From: Plasmopara viticola
Lineage: Eukaryota > Oomycota > Peronosporomycetes > Peronosporales > Peronosporaceae
DNA length: 64,000 nucleotides
Direction: 5' to 3'
Assembly (NCBI GenBank): GCA_001695595.3
Contig: MBPM02000005.1
Span: forward strand, 1,054,001-1,118,000
In this document: positions 12,205-22,734 of the stretch, piece after piece
Layout: every line of letters starts with the position of its first letter
Position numbering within the stretch: the first letter of the stretch is position 1
Translations under genes and position numbers: made by a program
Notes under the pieces: model-generated
The model's input: only the letters and a program-made list of their open reading frames with translations
Database searches by the model: none
Told to the model about the DNA's origin: nothing

Positions 12205-12738
12205 GGTTGTTAATGCTGTTGGTTTGGTAGCTTGTTGTTGCCTTGATAAGTTGATGTGTGAAGTAGCTGGTATTTTTGAAAATGAAGGAAATTGCCTATC
12301 ACGACATGCGTGGCTTCTCGAATGCTAGCGAGAAGGTATGTCTTGTTTTTTCTCGAACGACCGCCGAATTAGCTGAAGTAACAAAAGCTACTTTGTTCTA
12401 TTATCAGATGGCAAATCATAAATAAATTGTTGCGGCGATAATACACATTAATGATTTAAGTGATCCTTTAGGTGGTACTGTATTCGACATTTCTTCTCGA
12501 ATCAAAGTATTAGTAAGTTAGCAGATACAATAGTAGCTCTAGAATGACATATATCATTAATGTTGCCTACGGATTAAGATGTGAGTAATTCGAGAAAGAT
12601 CTATACACCCTCGTTCAGACCTCATGCTTTGGGGCATGTCTTGATAGGCGATTCCCTTCATTTTCAAATATACCAGCTACTTCGCACATCAACTAATCAA
12701 GGCAACAACAAGCTACCAAACCAACAGCAATAACAACC
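12205..12738. promoter_or_regulatory. Bidirectional promoter of MLF-like pair 1
   Basis: The two ATGs at 12204 (minus) and 12739 (plus) face away from each other. Each has a TTCATTTTCAAA initiator-like element about 75-82 bp upstream: 12657-12668 on plus and about 12277-12288 on minus. The pattern TCATTTTC followed by CAAATATACC resembles the oomycete Inr plus flanking block. TTCTCGAA occurs at 12315, 12350 and 12494 on plus and at 12589 on minus. TTCnnGAA is the core of a heat-shock element. The two 5' leaders are inverted copies of each other, as if the pair arose by inverted duplication. Regulation by heat-shock factor is inference. Confidence 0.6.
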
Positions 12739-13482
12739 ATGTTCAGTACGTGGGATCTCGTCCGACCGCGCTTCTGGTACCCCATGTCCTCGCTGGAGCA
12801 GTCGATGATGGACCTTGAGCCGATGAGCGAGCTTATGAGTCGCTCGCGCTTTCCATTCGATAGGACCAGCGAGATGCTGGCAGCACCCAGTAATCTGGAT
12901 GACGATGACTTTTTCAAGGACCTGCCTGTGTTGGCGCGCGAACAGCAGCCAGCGACGCATCACCGCAAGGGATTAGCGCACTCCCCGGAGGTTGATTCTA
13001 GGTCGCATGAGCAAAGTTTGAAAGATCATGATAACGATCCGAACAAGCGAATTGCCAAGGGAGACGCGAAACGTGAGAACCAGAAACGTCCGACGGCTCC
13101 CAGCAAAGGTGATCAGCATCGCCGAGCCTTTTCGTCGTACACGTTCAGCAACTCGTCCATTGTAGACGACAAAGGCCGACGCGTGATGAGCACTCGGCGC
13201 CGCTACGAAGACTCGACAGGCCGCTTGAAAGCTGTGCACGAGCGCCAGGTTGAGGGCAAGAAGCTGCGCACGACATGGAGCCGCATGGGTGCTGATGAGG
13301 AGGGCAAGCACGAGGCCATCTGTTCAAGTGGCACACCCGAGGAGTTCGAGTCACTGTGGCAGGAGACGCCGTTCGGCGAGGCACAAAAGAAGACCGTCAA
13401 ACAACAGCAGTTGGAACAAGACAAACAAACAACGAAATCGAAGTTGAACACTGAAGCGGAGGCAACGCCCATGGAGGTGTAA
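12739..13482 (+). CDS. MLF1-like protein, copy 2 (right gene of pair 1)
   Basis: 247 codons, intact. It differs from the others at LEPMSE (Pro instead of His), in the linker (THHRKGLAHSPEVDSRSHEQ) and at AKRENQKRPTAPSKGDQ. The MLF-like core and Gln-rich tail are unchanged. The start is the ATG in the context ACAACCATG, about 80 bp below the initiator-like motif. Together with copy 3 it bounds palindromic spacer A. Confidence 0.75.
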   Translation: MFSTWDLVRPRFWYPMSSLEQSMMDLEPMSELMSRSRFPFDRTSEMLAAPSNLDDDDFFKDLPVLAREQQPATHHRKGLAHSPEVDSRSHEQSLKDHDNDPNKRIAKGDAKRENQKRPTAPSKGDQHRRAFSSYTFSNSSIVDDKGRRVMSTRRRYEDSTGRLKAVHERQVEGKKLRTTWSRMGADEEGKHEAICSSGTPEEFESLWQETPFGEAQKKTVKQQQLEQDKQTTKSKLNTEAEATPMEV

Positions 13483-13483
13483 G

Positions 13484-13972
13484 TTGTATGTTATAGTCGA
13501 CACTGTAGGCTTTCGGCCGCAGCGGTCCTCAGTTGAGTGGAATGCACAGCATTGGTGTTGCATAATTAATGAACATGTTAAAAAATTGAATGGCAAATAT
13601 GTGACGTGTCATTTTCAGTCAAGGTTATTGTTTCTTCAATCTACGCGTTTAGTCGGTCACAAGAATAGAAACCGGCTCGCCGTTGTTATTGTGTTGTCGG
13701 TGAATGTCATCGTTTTGATCAGGCTTATCTCCAGCAGTGTTTTCACTTTCGGAGCCATTAAGCTGGAATTCCTCATTTCGCATAAATCATTTGACCAGAC
13801 CACCTTGGCACCCAAGTTGAATTTGTCAGCCTTCACTTCGTTGGTGTTTTCGGTTGTCTGTCCTAAGCGGCGTCAGTGGGCAACAACGTCGAAAAGGCAA
13901 TCGCTGCAGCAAGAGCAACAAGCGGAGAGACTCAAAAGTAGAATTGGAAATAATTCTTGATTAGCAAAGTCG
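13484..13972 (+). pseudogene. Remnant of a small two-membrane-segment protein (spacer A, left)
   Basis: From about 13662 the frame reads RLAVVIVLSVNVIVLI, then a second hydrophobic stretch (FTFGAIKLEFLIS), then a basic tail (PKRRQWATTSKRQS). This copy reads through (TTG) at the codon where other copies carry a stop after DQTT, but its last codons are shifted relative to copies ending in KVELEAILD. It lies directly downstream of MLF-like copy 2. The 158-codon frame extends upstream into the MLF 3' flank, which is probably not coding. No family is recognised. Confidence 0.45.
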
Positions 13973-14189
13973 TTTGAGTGGCTCGGCTAATTGGGGATTA
14001 AGTGAATGAGTTCATTGGCTTATGATTTCTAGATGCGTCGACCAAATCTTGTGCTCATCTCACGCGAGCTCGACACAATATTTTTACGCAATAGGTAATC
14101 AAGGGGCTTTTTCTACCTAAGGTCAAAGATAATCAAAGGCAGTTGTACAGTAAAAGAAGCGCTTCATTCAGCTAGGGTTGAAGATACGT

Positions 14190-14950
14190 AAAGTCAATTG
14201 ACATTCACCGGGTGCACTTTTAGCAGCAACTCTGCATCGGACGCTGAAACTTGAACGTACCGCGATGGTCCATTGCAATCAACTTTCTTGATGAGCTCCG
14301 GTACATCAATGATGATCAAACACTCAGTACATGCAGACTTTGTGCATAATCAGGCCATCCTTCGCTTTGAGTTTACCACATAATTTGTGGATGGATGTTG
14401 TGAGAGTGCGATGTTTTATGTATTGTAATGTATTACGTTATCGCGTTGCCAAGTTATGCACGTGCTAGGCTCAGTCTAGCTAGTTCACGGCATAGAGTGG
14501 TGTCCGCATACGTCGAGTCTCGTTCGGCGAGCAGTGCAGCCAGCACCGAGGTCGTGAGGGTCTTCCATGATTTTGTTTAGCTCTGAATTGGTATGAGCCC
14601 AGGTGGCGCTCTGGTGCTGGAGACCGTCGCGTCGAGGGTGAGACTCGTTAGAGACCTGCAGATGCCCGAGAGAACCTGCCCGAAGCGCGCGAGCATTTAG
14701 CCCCCACGCTTGGAAGGAGGGCGTCACCCCAACCTTTTCCGAAGTGGTGTTTTATGTATACTTTACTTTCAACCCTTTTGTCTCCGATGTTCTTGTTGCT
14801 GCACTCCGCGCTTGCAAGCAATCAAGACCAACGTTAGTGAGACGATAAATGAAATTCCCGCTGAGAGTGTGCGATTCCTGCGGCGCAACTACATAACGCA
14901 ACACGATGTTGAGGACTCTGGAGGAATCCTTCGATAAAAAAACCAAAATT
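14190..14950 (-). pseudogene. Unrecognised conserved coding remnant 'S' (spacer A, left), split by E4
   Basis: Two short pieces recur in every spacer except C: APQESHTLSGNFIYRLTN (here near 14820-14900) and VPKLIKKVYCNG through KVHPVNVNRLYVSSTLAE (here near 14190-14320). Element E4 interrupts them in this copy. Stops separate the pieces in all copies, so this is either an intron-bearing gene now dead or retroelement DNA. The product is not recognised. Confidence 0.35.
14423..14747 (-). mobile_element. LINE-derived short non-autonomous element E4
   Basis: Minus-oriented, with a perfect 12 bp target duplication TGTTTTATGTAT at 14411-14422 and 14748-14759. The same sequence at about 23029-23042 in spacer B carries the single uninterrupted TGTTTTATGTAT, which is the empty site. 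Confidence 0.95.
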
Positions 14951-14999
14951 AAGTTGCTGTCGAATGCGCCTAAATGACAGAATTTAATTTTTAATTTTT

Positions 15000-16260
15000 G
15001 GCATCTTGAGCCAGATTCGCATACCAGTTACCCATCTCAGTATGCTTTGGTAAGCCGTTGCGTCTGCAAGGCATCTTTCTATCAATTAGATCATTTTTCG
15101 AGCGCTTATATACATTACGCAGATCAGAGGGTGCTGAATCTCATAGCGACGAGAAGCAACGGAGTTTACCTGCTCCATACTTCGATCAGGTCGCATCATG
15201 AGGCACGAGCTTTTCGCCAATATGACTTTGATACAATGGAATTAAATTCAATTTTTTGCTCGCTTGATTGCAAACTGGTAGCGAATTCCATTTTTTTTTA
15301 GCATGAAAGAACAAAACAATGTGTATAAGTCTGAAAACTGTTCTACAATTATTCTAAACAAATTGTAATATCGTAAAAGGCTTAAGTTTAGAAACAATAA
15401 GGTCTTAAGTCTGTCCCGCTATTGGTCATGCACATAAAGTAATACCCCTGCTATACCTCGGACTGATTAATACGCCGTTATCTAGCTTGGTCAGATCGAC
15501 CTAACATAATCCCGATACTTGAAACTTATCGTCGTCTGCGTTGGTAACTTTCGGACCTCTTTTGCCTGTTTTACTCAAATAGATCTCTTGGTTCGGGTGC
15601 CATATGAGAAGTGCTACTTCGAAGAACGTGACATATCCATCACGACTGGTGAAATAAGCTCGCATTAACAAGGCAAACGGCTTAGAAGAACCGCGATCTG
15701 ATGAACTTCGACAAACAGAAACTCAATGTGTGCAGTCCCAGAATAAGCGCGACGCAATTGTCGTCACCGGCAGGTTTGCCTTGACCGGCTTTTACGCAAT
15801 TTTTTGAAATATTCCCGAAATCAAAACTATCTTAGCAATTACACAGATTTTAATTAGAAAGAAGTTCCAGATATCCCATAATCATTGGAAACCAAGAGAC
15901 TCTTTTGGCTTAAAGTAATCAAGGATGCTTATAAAGCCAGATAGAGTAAAGAGGAACGATAGCTCAACAGTTGATGGCTGAGAGCCACCACTATGGCAGG
16001 AGCTGGGAAATAAGTCGTAAGGCTCTCCAATGTATACCGCATCTCAATTTGCTTTAAACCGTCAACAATCCTCCTGCTTCACCGACTTCGCCCCGCCCCC
16101 GCCTCAACCTCGTCCGACAACCGACTTTGATAAGCTTCCTCCGCGACTGTGTTACATAGTAGCACTTGTCGTGTCAAGTTCAATGGTTCAAGAGAAAGGT
16201 GCGTTTGTTCACATAGTGAAAAGCGAGTCATTTTGTGATTACTGGTAAGCCTCATAGTGG
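15000..16260 (+). repeat. LTR/leader-like block, plus orientation (spacer A)
   Basis: This is a roughly 1.2 kb non-coding block repeated in both orientations in all spacers. It carries a TATA-like TTTATAAAGCC-type motif (near 15940 here in variant form), a conserved segment starting CTCAACAGTTGATGGCTGAGAGCC (near 15962), and a C-rich segment (CGCCTCAACCTCGTCCGAC). It is followed by gag-like sequence, so it is most likely a Gypsy LTR plus leader. LTR ends could not be fixed. The 72-codon frame at 16030-16248 inside it is not regarded as a gene. Confidence 0.5.
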
Positions 16261-16785
16261 GAATGACTAGATTCCAAAGGGCTCTCTTTAGAAGTTAAGC
16301 GGCTAATTAGTGTGGTTGCACGCTTGTGTGGTACAAACATCTGAAACCTCCTCAATTCGTCTGTAATTTAGTGCTTTTGCCTTATGATGAATCCCTGGGC
16401 CATTGAGAATAATTTTAAGATAAGTTACCCATTTGGATTCGCTTAATCTACATTAAATACGACAAAGCTGTTTCGTGCGGCTTCGTTGTATGGGAAATCG
16501 AAAGACTCGTACCCGTTTATAGACAACACTGAGCTTCTAACAAACCGTAACAAGTAGCTCGACAAGCTACAAATAGTCTTGTGGCTATCAACGGTAAAGC
16601 AGCTGAAACGTTTCCAGCGTATCCGAACGAAATCCATTTGTAAGGGCTTAGCTCCCAGAAATTTAGTACTGAAAACTTCAAGCGCCAAATATAGCAGACC
16701 CAAGAGCTTTTAAAAGGTCTTGTGTACGACTTCATCCATTTAAACAGAGAGAGTAGACTGTAAAACAAAATTTAGTCAACTTTGT

Positions 16786-17010
16786 ATGTATGATAAAGAT
16801 TTTATCAAAATAGCGCTGAGAAGTCCAGCAAATATGGCTCAACAAAAAGGCTGTACGGCTGAGATCCTTTCTCCAAACCTAAGACCTCGTCAAATAATGC
16901 TCGCGACAACAATGAAAATTTACGGCCAACGTTGCGCTCAATATTCCGAGTGCCGACTCCGCAAGATGCGGCAAGTGCCAATTGCCAAGCGTATTCACCA
17001 GCTAAGGCTA
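16786..17010 (+). pseudogene. Gypsy gag N-terminal remnant (spacer A)
   Basis: The stretch matches the start of the gag remnant at 61326-60886 (minus strand): MYDKDFIKIALRSPANMAQQKGCTAEIL and, in a shifted frame, TPQDAASANCQAYSPA. It stops abruptly at about 17010, where sequence jumps to a C-rich segment also present in the leader block. Confidence 0.55.
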
Positions 17011-17400
17011 ATGTACTTCGCCCCGCTCGCGCCTCAGCCTCGTCCGACAACCGACTTTATAAGCTTCCTCCTCGACTTAGTTAAAGTTAACACGCATTGT
17101 CTCTCCGGTTGTGTTGCCATTTCCTTTCTATCTTTTATCAGGGCCGCGCGGATGTATGACAAATGTAGAGTAGTTGTAGAAGTTGCCACGGCCATGTGTA
17201 TCGTTGTGACTGATCGAATCTCGGTGTGGTGCTCGATTGTCACTTTCCTGGTGACGAGCTTGAAAGCATTCATGTCGCTGAGCACCCATGTGCCAATCGT
17301 CTTTTGGGGAGTACTCGGGCTCTTATTCTTATCGTCTTCCCAGTTTCCTCCTGGAATCCACTCTGGAGAAAGAACCGCTTTTGCAATTCAATAAATTTCA
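17010..17400 (-). pseudogene. Inverted gag C-terminal-like block (spacer A)
   Basis: On the minus strand this block encodes a basic stretch ending in KDRKEMATQPERQCVLTLTKSRRKL. In the sister copies at 44.2 and 47.1 kb it is preceded by SDNRAPHRNSIGHNGNHGRGNF, like the linker around a gag zinc knuckle. Its outer 75 bp (CTTCGCCCCGCTCGCGCCTC and on) is shared with the leader block, so leader and reversed gag are fused. Assignment to gag is tentative. Confidence 0.35.
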
Positions 17401-17449
17401 ATTCAGTTTGGGACATTAAGTCCTGGAATTTAGAGACGCACTCGTCGAT

Positions 17450-18010
17450 CGTCTGTCCGAGGTAATGGAGGGGTATCAAATTGTGTGCATGAAACTGTTG
17501 ATTTTGTCCAATAGCGGGACAGACTTTAGACCTTATTGCTTCTAAACTTAAGCCTTTTACGCTATTACAATTGGTTTAGATTAATTGTAGAACAGTTTTC
17601 AGACTTATACACATTTATTTTCATTGTTTTGTTCTTTCATGCTAAAAAAAAATGGAATTCGCTACCAGTTTGCTATCAAGCGAGCAAAAAATTGAATTTA
17701 ATTCCATTGTATCAAAGTCATAGTGGCGAAAAGCTCGTGCCTCATGATGCGACCTGATCAAAGTATGGAGCAGGTACATTTCGTTGCTTCTCGTCACTAT
17801 GAGATTTAGCATCCACTGATGTCCGCGGCTTGCGTAATGTGTATAAGCGCTCGAAAAATGATCTAATTGATAGAAAGATGCCTTACAGAGGCAACGGCTT
17901 ACCAAAGCTAATGGGTAACTAATATGCGAATCTAGCTCAAGATGCCAAAATCTATAGATTAAAGTCCGTCATTTAAGCGCATTCGACAACAACTTAATTT
18001 TGGTTTTTTT
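17450..18010 (-). repeat. LTR/leader-like block, minus orientation (spacer A, partial)
   Basis: Reverse complement of the outer part of the block at 15000-15470 (the GTCCCGCTATTGG segment and the VSRCVCKASFYQLDH-encoding segment). The inner part seen at 15500-16250 is missing on this side, so the inverted repeat of spacer A is incomplete. Confidence 0.55.
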
Positions 18011-18014
18011 CTTG

Positions 18015-18785
18015 AAGATATTCCTCCAGAGTCCTCGACATCGTGTTGCGTTATGAGGTTGCGCCGCAGGAATCGCACACTCTCAGCGGGAATTTCATTT
18101 ATCGTCTTACTAACGTTGGTCTTGATTGCTTGCAAGCGCGGAGTGCAGCAGCAAGAATATTGGAGACAATAGGGTTGAAAAAAAAGTATACATTTAACAT
18201 CGCACTCTCACAACATCCATCAAAATTATGTGATAAACTCAGAGCGAAGGATGGCCTGATTATACACAAAGTCTGCATGTACTGAGTGTAATGTAATGTA
18301 TTACGTTATCGCGTTGCTAAGTTATGCACGTGCTAGTCTCAGTCTGGCTAGTCCACGGCATAGAGTGGTGTCCGCATACGTCGGGTCTCGTTCGGCGGGC
18401 AGTGCAGCCAGCACCGAGGTCGTGAGGGTATTCCATTATTTTGCTTAGCTCTGACTTGGTAAAAGCCCAGGTGGCGCCCGGTGCTGGAGACCGTCGCGTC
18501 GAGGGTGAGACTCGTTAGAAACCTGCAGATGCCCGAGAGCACCTGCCCGAAGCACGCGAGCATTGGGCGTCACCTCAACCTTTTCCAAGCGATGTACTGA
18601 GTGTTTGATCAATATTGATATACCGAAGCTCATCAAGAGAGTTTATTGCAATGGCGCATCGCGGTACGTTCAAGATTCAGCTTTCGATGCAGAGTTGCTG
18701 CTAAAAGTTCACCCGGTAGATGTCAATCGACTTTACGCATCTTCAACCCTAGCTGAATGCAGCGCTCCTTTCACTGTACAACTGC
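18015..18785 (+). pseudogene. Conserved coding remnant 'S' (spacer A, right), split by E5
   Basis: An 80-codon frame at 18043-18285 (MLRYEVAPQESHTLSGNF...) is open here and also at 29025-29267 and 58772-59014. The VPKLIKRVYCNG...KVHPVDVNRLYASSTLAE piece follows E5 in shifted frames. It is the inverted partner of 14190-14950. Confidence 0.35.
18290..18591 (-). mobile_element. LINE-derived short non-autonomous element E5
   Basis: Minus-oriented, 302 bp, with a perfect 13 bp target duplication ATGTACTGAGTGT at 18277-18289 and 18592-18604. It is shorter than its relatives because about 20 bp near the 5' end (the TAGCCCCCGCGCTTGG segment) is missing. Confidence 0.95.
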
Positions 18786-18954
18786 CTTTGAATATATTAA
18801 ACCTTAGGTAGAAAAAGCCCCTTGATTACCTATTGCGTAAAAATATTGTGTCGAGCTCGCGTGAGATGAGCACAAGATTTGGTCGACGCGTCCAGATATC
18901 ATAAGCCAATGAACTCATTCACTCAATCCGCAATCAGTCGAGCCACCCAAACGA

Positions 18955-19438
18955 CTTTGCTAATCAAAAATTGTTTCCAATTCTACTTTTAAGTTCTCCG
19001 CTTGTTGCTCTTGCGACAGCGATTGCCTTTTCGACGTTGTTGCCCATTGACGTCGCTTAAGACAGACGACCGAAAACACCAACGAAGTGAAGGCTGACAA
19101 ATTCAACTTGGGTGCCAAGGTGGTCTGGTCAAATAATCCATGCGAAATGAGAATACCAGCTTAATGGCCCCGAAAGTGAAAACACTGCTGAAGGTAAGCA
19201 TGATCAAAACGATGACGCTCACCGACAACACAATAACAACGGCGAGCCGGTTTCTATTCTTGTGACCGACTAAACGCGTAGATTGAAGAAACAATAACCT
19301 TGACTGAAAATGACACGTCACATATTTGCCATTCAATTTTTTAACATGTTCATTAATTATGCAACACCAATGCTGTGCATTCCACTCAACTGAGGACCGC
19401 TGCGGCCGAAAGCCTACAGTGTCGACTATAACATACAA
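18955..19438 (-). pseudogene. Two-membrane-segment remnant (spacer A, right)
   Basis: Inverted partner of 13484-13972. The frame reads RLAVVIVLSVSVIVLIML, then loses one C in the VFLIS codons and shifts. Past the shift, the original frame continues through DQTTLAPKLNLSAFTSLVFSVV to a normal KVELETIFD end near 18963. With that single base restored it would be the most complete copy of this remnant. Confidence 0.45.
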
Positions 19439-19439
19439 C

Positions 19440-20183
19440 TTACACCTCCATGGGCGTTGCCTCCGCTTCAGTGTTCAACTTCGATTTCGTTGTTTGTTTG
19501 TCTTGTTCCAACTGCTGTTGTTTGACGGTCTTCTTTTGTGCCTCGCCGAACGGCGTCTCCTGCCACAGTGACTCGAACTCCTCGGGTGTGCCACTTGAAC
19601 AGATGGCCTCGTGCTTGCCCTCCTCATCAGCACCCATGCGGCTCCACGTCGTGCGTAGCTTCTTGCCCTCAACCTGTCGCTCGTGCACAGCTTTCAGGCG
19701 GCCTGTCGAGTCTTCGTAACGACGCCGAGTACTCATCACGCGTCGGCCCTTGTCGTCTACAATAGACGAGTTGCTGAACGTGTACGACGAAAAGGCTCGG
19801 CGATGCTGATCATCTTTGCTGGGAGCCGTTGGACGTTTCTGACCCACAGTTTTCGCGTCTCCCTTGGCAATTCGCTTGTTCGGATCGTTATCATGATCTT
19901 TCAGACTTTGCTCATGCGACTTGGAATCAATTTGCGGGGAGTGCGCTGATCCCTCGCGGTGTTGCGTCGCTGGCTGCTGTTCACGCGCCAACACAGGCAG
20001 GTCCTTGAAAAAGTCATCGTCATCCAGATTACTGGGTGCTGCCAGCATCTCGCTGGTCCTATCGAATGGAAAGCGCGAGCGGCTCATAAGCTCGCTCATG
20101 TGCTCAAGGTCCATCATCGATTGCTCCAGCGAGGACATGGGGTACCAGAAGCGCGGTCGGACAAGATCCCACGTACTGAACAT
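19440..20183 (-). CDS. MLF1-like protein, copy 3 (left gene of pair 2)
   Basis: 247 codons, intact. It has the residue layout used as reference here. Marks are SPQIDSKSHEQ in the linker and KTVGQKRPTAPSKDDQ. It differs from its divergent partner copy 4 by only a few residues, closer than most between-pair comparisons, which suggests gene conversion or recent duplication. Confidence 0.75.
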   Translation of the reverse strand: MFSTWDLVRPRFWYPMSSLEQSMMDLEHMSELMSRSRFPFDRTSEMLAAPSNLDDDDFFKDLPVLAREQQPATQHREGSAHSPQIDSKSHEQSLKDHDNDPNKRIAKGDAKTVGQKRPTAPSKDDQHRRAFSSYTFSNSSIVDDKGRRVMSTRRRYEDSTGRLKAVHERQVEGKKLRTTWSRMGADEEGKHEAICSSGTPEEFESLWQETPFGEAQKKTVKQQQLEQDKQTTKSKLNTEAEATPMEV

Positions 20184-20699
20184 GGTTGTTGTTGGTTTGG
20201 TGGCTTGTTAACTTGATAAGTTGATGTGCGAAGTAGCTGGTATATTTGAAAATGAAGGGAATCGCCTATCACGACATGCGTGGCTTCTCGGATGCTAGCG
20301 AGAAGGTATGTCTGGTTTCTTCTCGAACGACCGCCGAATTCGCTGAAGTAACAAAAGCTACTTTGTTCTATTATCAGAAGGCAAATCATAAATAAATTGT
20401 TGCGGCGATAATACACATTAATGATTTAAGTGATCCTTTAGGTGGTACTGCATTCCACATTTCTTCTCGAATCAAAGTATTAGTAATTTAGCAAATACAA
20501 TAGTAGCTCTAGAATGACATAAATCATTAATGTTGCCTTCGGATTAACATGTGAGTAATTCGAGAAAGATCTATACACCCTCGTTTAGACCTCATTTTTT
20601 CGGGCATGTCTTGATAGGCGATTCCCTTCATTTTCAAATATACCAGCTACTTCGCACATCAACTTATCAAGTTAACAAGCCACCAAACCAACAACAACC
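20184..20699. promoter_or_regulatory. Bidirectional promoter of MLF-like pair 2
   Basis: Same plan and same orientation as pair 1. Initiator-like TTCATTTTCAAATATACC lies at about 20628-20645 (plus) and about 20239-20257 (minus). TTCTCGAA sites lie at 20320 and 20464 on plus and at 20559 on minus. The first site has changed to TTCTCGGA near 20285. Confidence 0.6.
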
Positions 20700-21440
20700 A
20701 TGTTCAGTACGTGGGATCTTGTCCGACCGCGCTTCTGGTACCCCATGTCCTCACTGGAGCAGTCGATGATGGACCTTGAGCACATGAGCGAGCTTATGAG
20801 CCGCTCGCGCTTTCCATTCGATAGGACCAGCGAGATGCTGGCAGCAACCAGTAATCTGGATGACGATGACTTTTTCAAGGACCTGCCTGTGTTAGCGCGT
20901 GAACAGCAGCCAGCGACGCAACACCGCGAGGGATCAGCGCACTCCCCGGAGATTGATTCCAAGTCGCATGAGCAAAGTTTGAAAGATCATGATAACGATC
21001 CGAACAAGCGAATTGCCAAGGGAGACGCGAAAACTGTGGGCCAACGTCCGACGGCTCCCGGCAAAGATGATCAGCATCGCCGTGCCTTTTCGTCGTACAC
21101 GTTTAGCAACTCGTCCATTGTAGACGACAAGGGCCGACGCGTGATGAGTACTCGGCGTCGTTACGAAGACTCGACAGGCCGCCTGAAAGCTGTGCATGAG
21201 CGACAGGTTGAGGGCAAGAAGCTACGCACGACGTGGAGCCGCATGGGCGCTGATGAGGAGGGCAAGCACGAGGCCATCTGTTCAAGCGGAACACCCGAGG
21301 AGTTCGAGTCACTGTGGCAGGAGACGCCGTTCGGCGAGGCACAAAAGAAGACCGTCAAACAACAGCAGTTGGAACAAGACAAGCAAACAACGAAATCGAA
21401 GTTGAACACTGAAGCGGAGGCAACACCCATGGAGGTGTAA
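20700..21440 (+). CDS. MLF1-like protein, copy 4 (right gene of pair 2)
   Basis: 246 codons, intact. One codon is missing in VGQRPTAPGKDDQ relative to VGQKRPTAP in copies 1 and 3, and AATSNLDD replaces AAPSNLDD. The indel keeps the frame. Downstream lies spacer B. Confidence 0.75.
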   Translation: MFSTWDLVRPRFWYPMSSLEQSMMDLEHMSELMSRSRFPFDRTSEMLAATSNLDDDDFFKDLPVLAREQQPATQHREGSAHSPEIDSKSHEQSLKDHDNDPNKRIAKGDAKTVGQRPTAPGKDDQHRRAFSSYTFSNSSIVDDKGRRVMSTRRRYEDSTGRLKAVHERQVEGKKLRTTWSRMGADEEGKHEAICSSGTPEEFESLWQETPFGEAQKKTVKQQQLEQDKQTTKSKLNTEAEATPMEV

Positions 21441-21579
21441 GTTGTATGTTATTGTCGACACTGTAGGCTTTCGGCCGCAGCGGTCCTCAGTTGAGTGGAA
21501 TGCACAGCATTGGTGTTGCATAATTAATGAACATTTAAAAAATTGAATGGCAAATTAGTGACGTGTCATTTTCAGTCAA

Positions 21580-22260
21580 GGTTATTGTTTCTTACGTTAT
21601 CAACTAATGCGTATAGTCGGTCACAACCGTAATACCATCGTCGTCTTTGACTTACCCCTCTCCGTCCTGTGGTTACCTTATCAACTAGGGTATCCTACGT
21701 CCGGTGTCGGCCATGGAACTTGATTTTGACCTTCTGCATGGCTGGAGAGTTTGATGGCAAGTCTAGACCATACTCCTGATGGCATAAAGTTAGATTAGTG
21801 CGGGGTTCTTTACACTTCTATGATCATGTTACGTTCCGCAATTTTTCATAATCTTGTCATCGAAAGAATCCATCTTCTATTTACAAAGACGCTTTTCTAT
21901 CACAGAAATGGACAATGATTCCTCGGATTCTTTATTATTAAGATTGGGCAGCATTTGAGTTCCAGCGAATGCCTTTGCAAAGATACTTTCGCTCTCAATT
22001 TGCTCCGAGTGGCATGATCCACTTTTTTGCACACATGGATCTCTAAGCAAAAACGTATATTCAGTAACTATAGTTTCTGCTCGCTATTTTATCACTCAAA
22101 TGTCTGATATGCAAGTTTGAGGCGGCATAAGAAAGCTGGACTCGCTTCAATTTAAAAGAAGGCTAGTGCCACACCTGATCATTAAACTGACATGTAAACA
22201 TTGCAAAAACCTATTGTAATTTTGACATTGCAAAAAAAAATATTTTCAAGTTTTTGACAC
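21580..22260. other. Spacer B outer segment, no gene recognised
   Basis: About 680 bp present here, inverted around the Copia insertion at 30.0-30.38 and 34.82-35.05 kb, and again at 57.43-58.10 kb. It is absent from spacer A, which joins directly from CGGTCACAA to the membrane remnant. No convincing frame. Confidence 0.5.
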
Positions 22261-22266
22261 ATCAGC

Positions 22267-22572
22267 ATGAGGAATAGAATCCGGCTCGCCGTTGTTATTG
22301 TGTTGTCGGTGAGCGTCATCGTTTTGATCATGCTTATCTCCAGCAGTGTTTTCACTTTCGGAGCCATTACGCTGGTATTCCTCATTTCGCATAAATTATT
22401 TGACCACACCACCTAAGCACCCAAGTTAAAGTTGTCAGCCTTCACTTCGTTGGTGTTTTTGGTCGTCTATCCTAAGAGACGTCAGTGGGCAACAACGTCG
22501 AAAAGGCAATCGCTGTCGCAAGAGCAACAAGCAGAGAACTCAAAAGTAGAATTGGAAGCAATTCTTGATTAG
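22267..22572 (+). pseudogene. Two-membrane-segment remnant with in-frame stop (spacer B, left)
   Basis: The ATG at 22267 opens MRNRIRLAVVIVLSVSVIVLIML; one TAA at 22414 follows DHTT; the frame then continues as APKLKLSAFTSLVFLVV, basic PKRRQWATTSKRQS and ends at AILD with a stop at 22570-22572. Apart from that stop the 102-codon frame is uninterrupted, which makes this the best view of the ancestral protein: two hydrophobic segments and a charged C-terminus. Confidence 0.5.
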
Positions 22573-22734
22573 CAAAGTCTTTTGGGTGGCCCGGCTAATT
22601 GCGGAATGTTTGAATGAGTTCATTCCTTGGGTGAAGGGCACGCTGTTCTTTAAACGTGTCGACCACACCTTAAGATCATCTCACGGGAGCTCCAACTTTT
22701 TTGCGGAATAGATCTTCAAAAGAGCTTTTTCTTC

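Larger units (their letters stand above)
12739..20183. repeat. Palindrome A (imperfect inverted repeat around 16.46 kb)
   Basis: Landmarks pair about one centre: MLF copy 2 (12739-13482) with copy 3 (19440-20183), the two-membrane remnants, remnant S, and the outer leader block (15047-15301 with 17642-17905). Coordinate sums run from 32920 to about 32990. Arms are about 12.74-15.47 and 17.45-20.18 kb. The centre (15.5-17.4) is not symmetric. Confidence 0.8.

Noticed and set aside
11371..12213. A 280-codon frame antisense to MLF-like copy 1, and similar 65-128 codon antisense frames in the other copies
   Set aside because: They are shadows of the coding strand: they repeat wherever the gene repeats and carry no motif, whereas the sense frame has the MLF-like core, the promoter and the start context.
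16030..16248. A 72-codon Pro-rich frame repeated in spacers A, B and D
   Set aside because: It lies inside the LTR/leader-like block, decays in spacer C and lacks any promoter or domain. It is better explained as repeat DNA.
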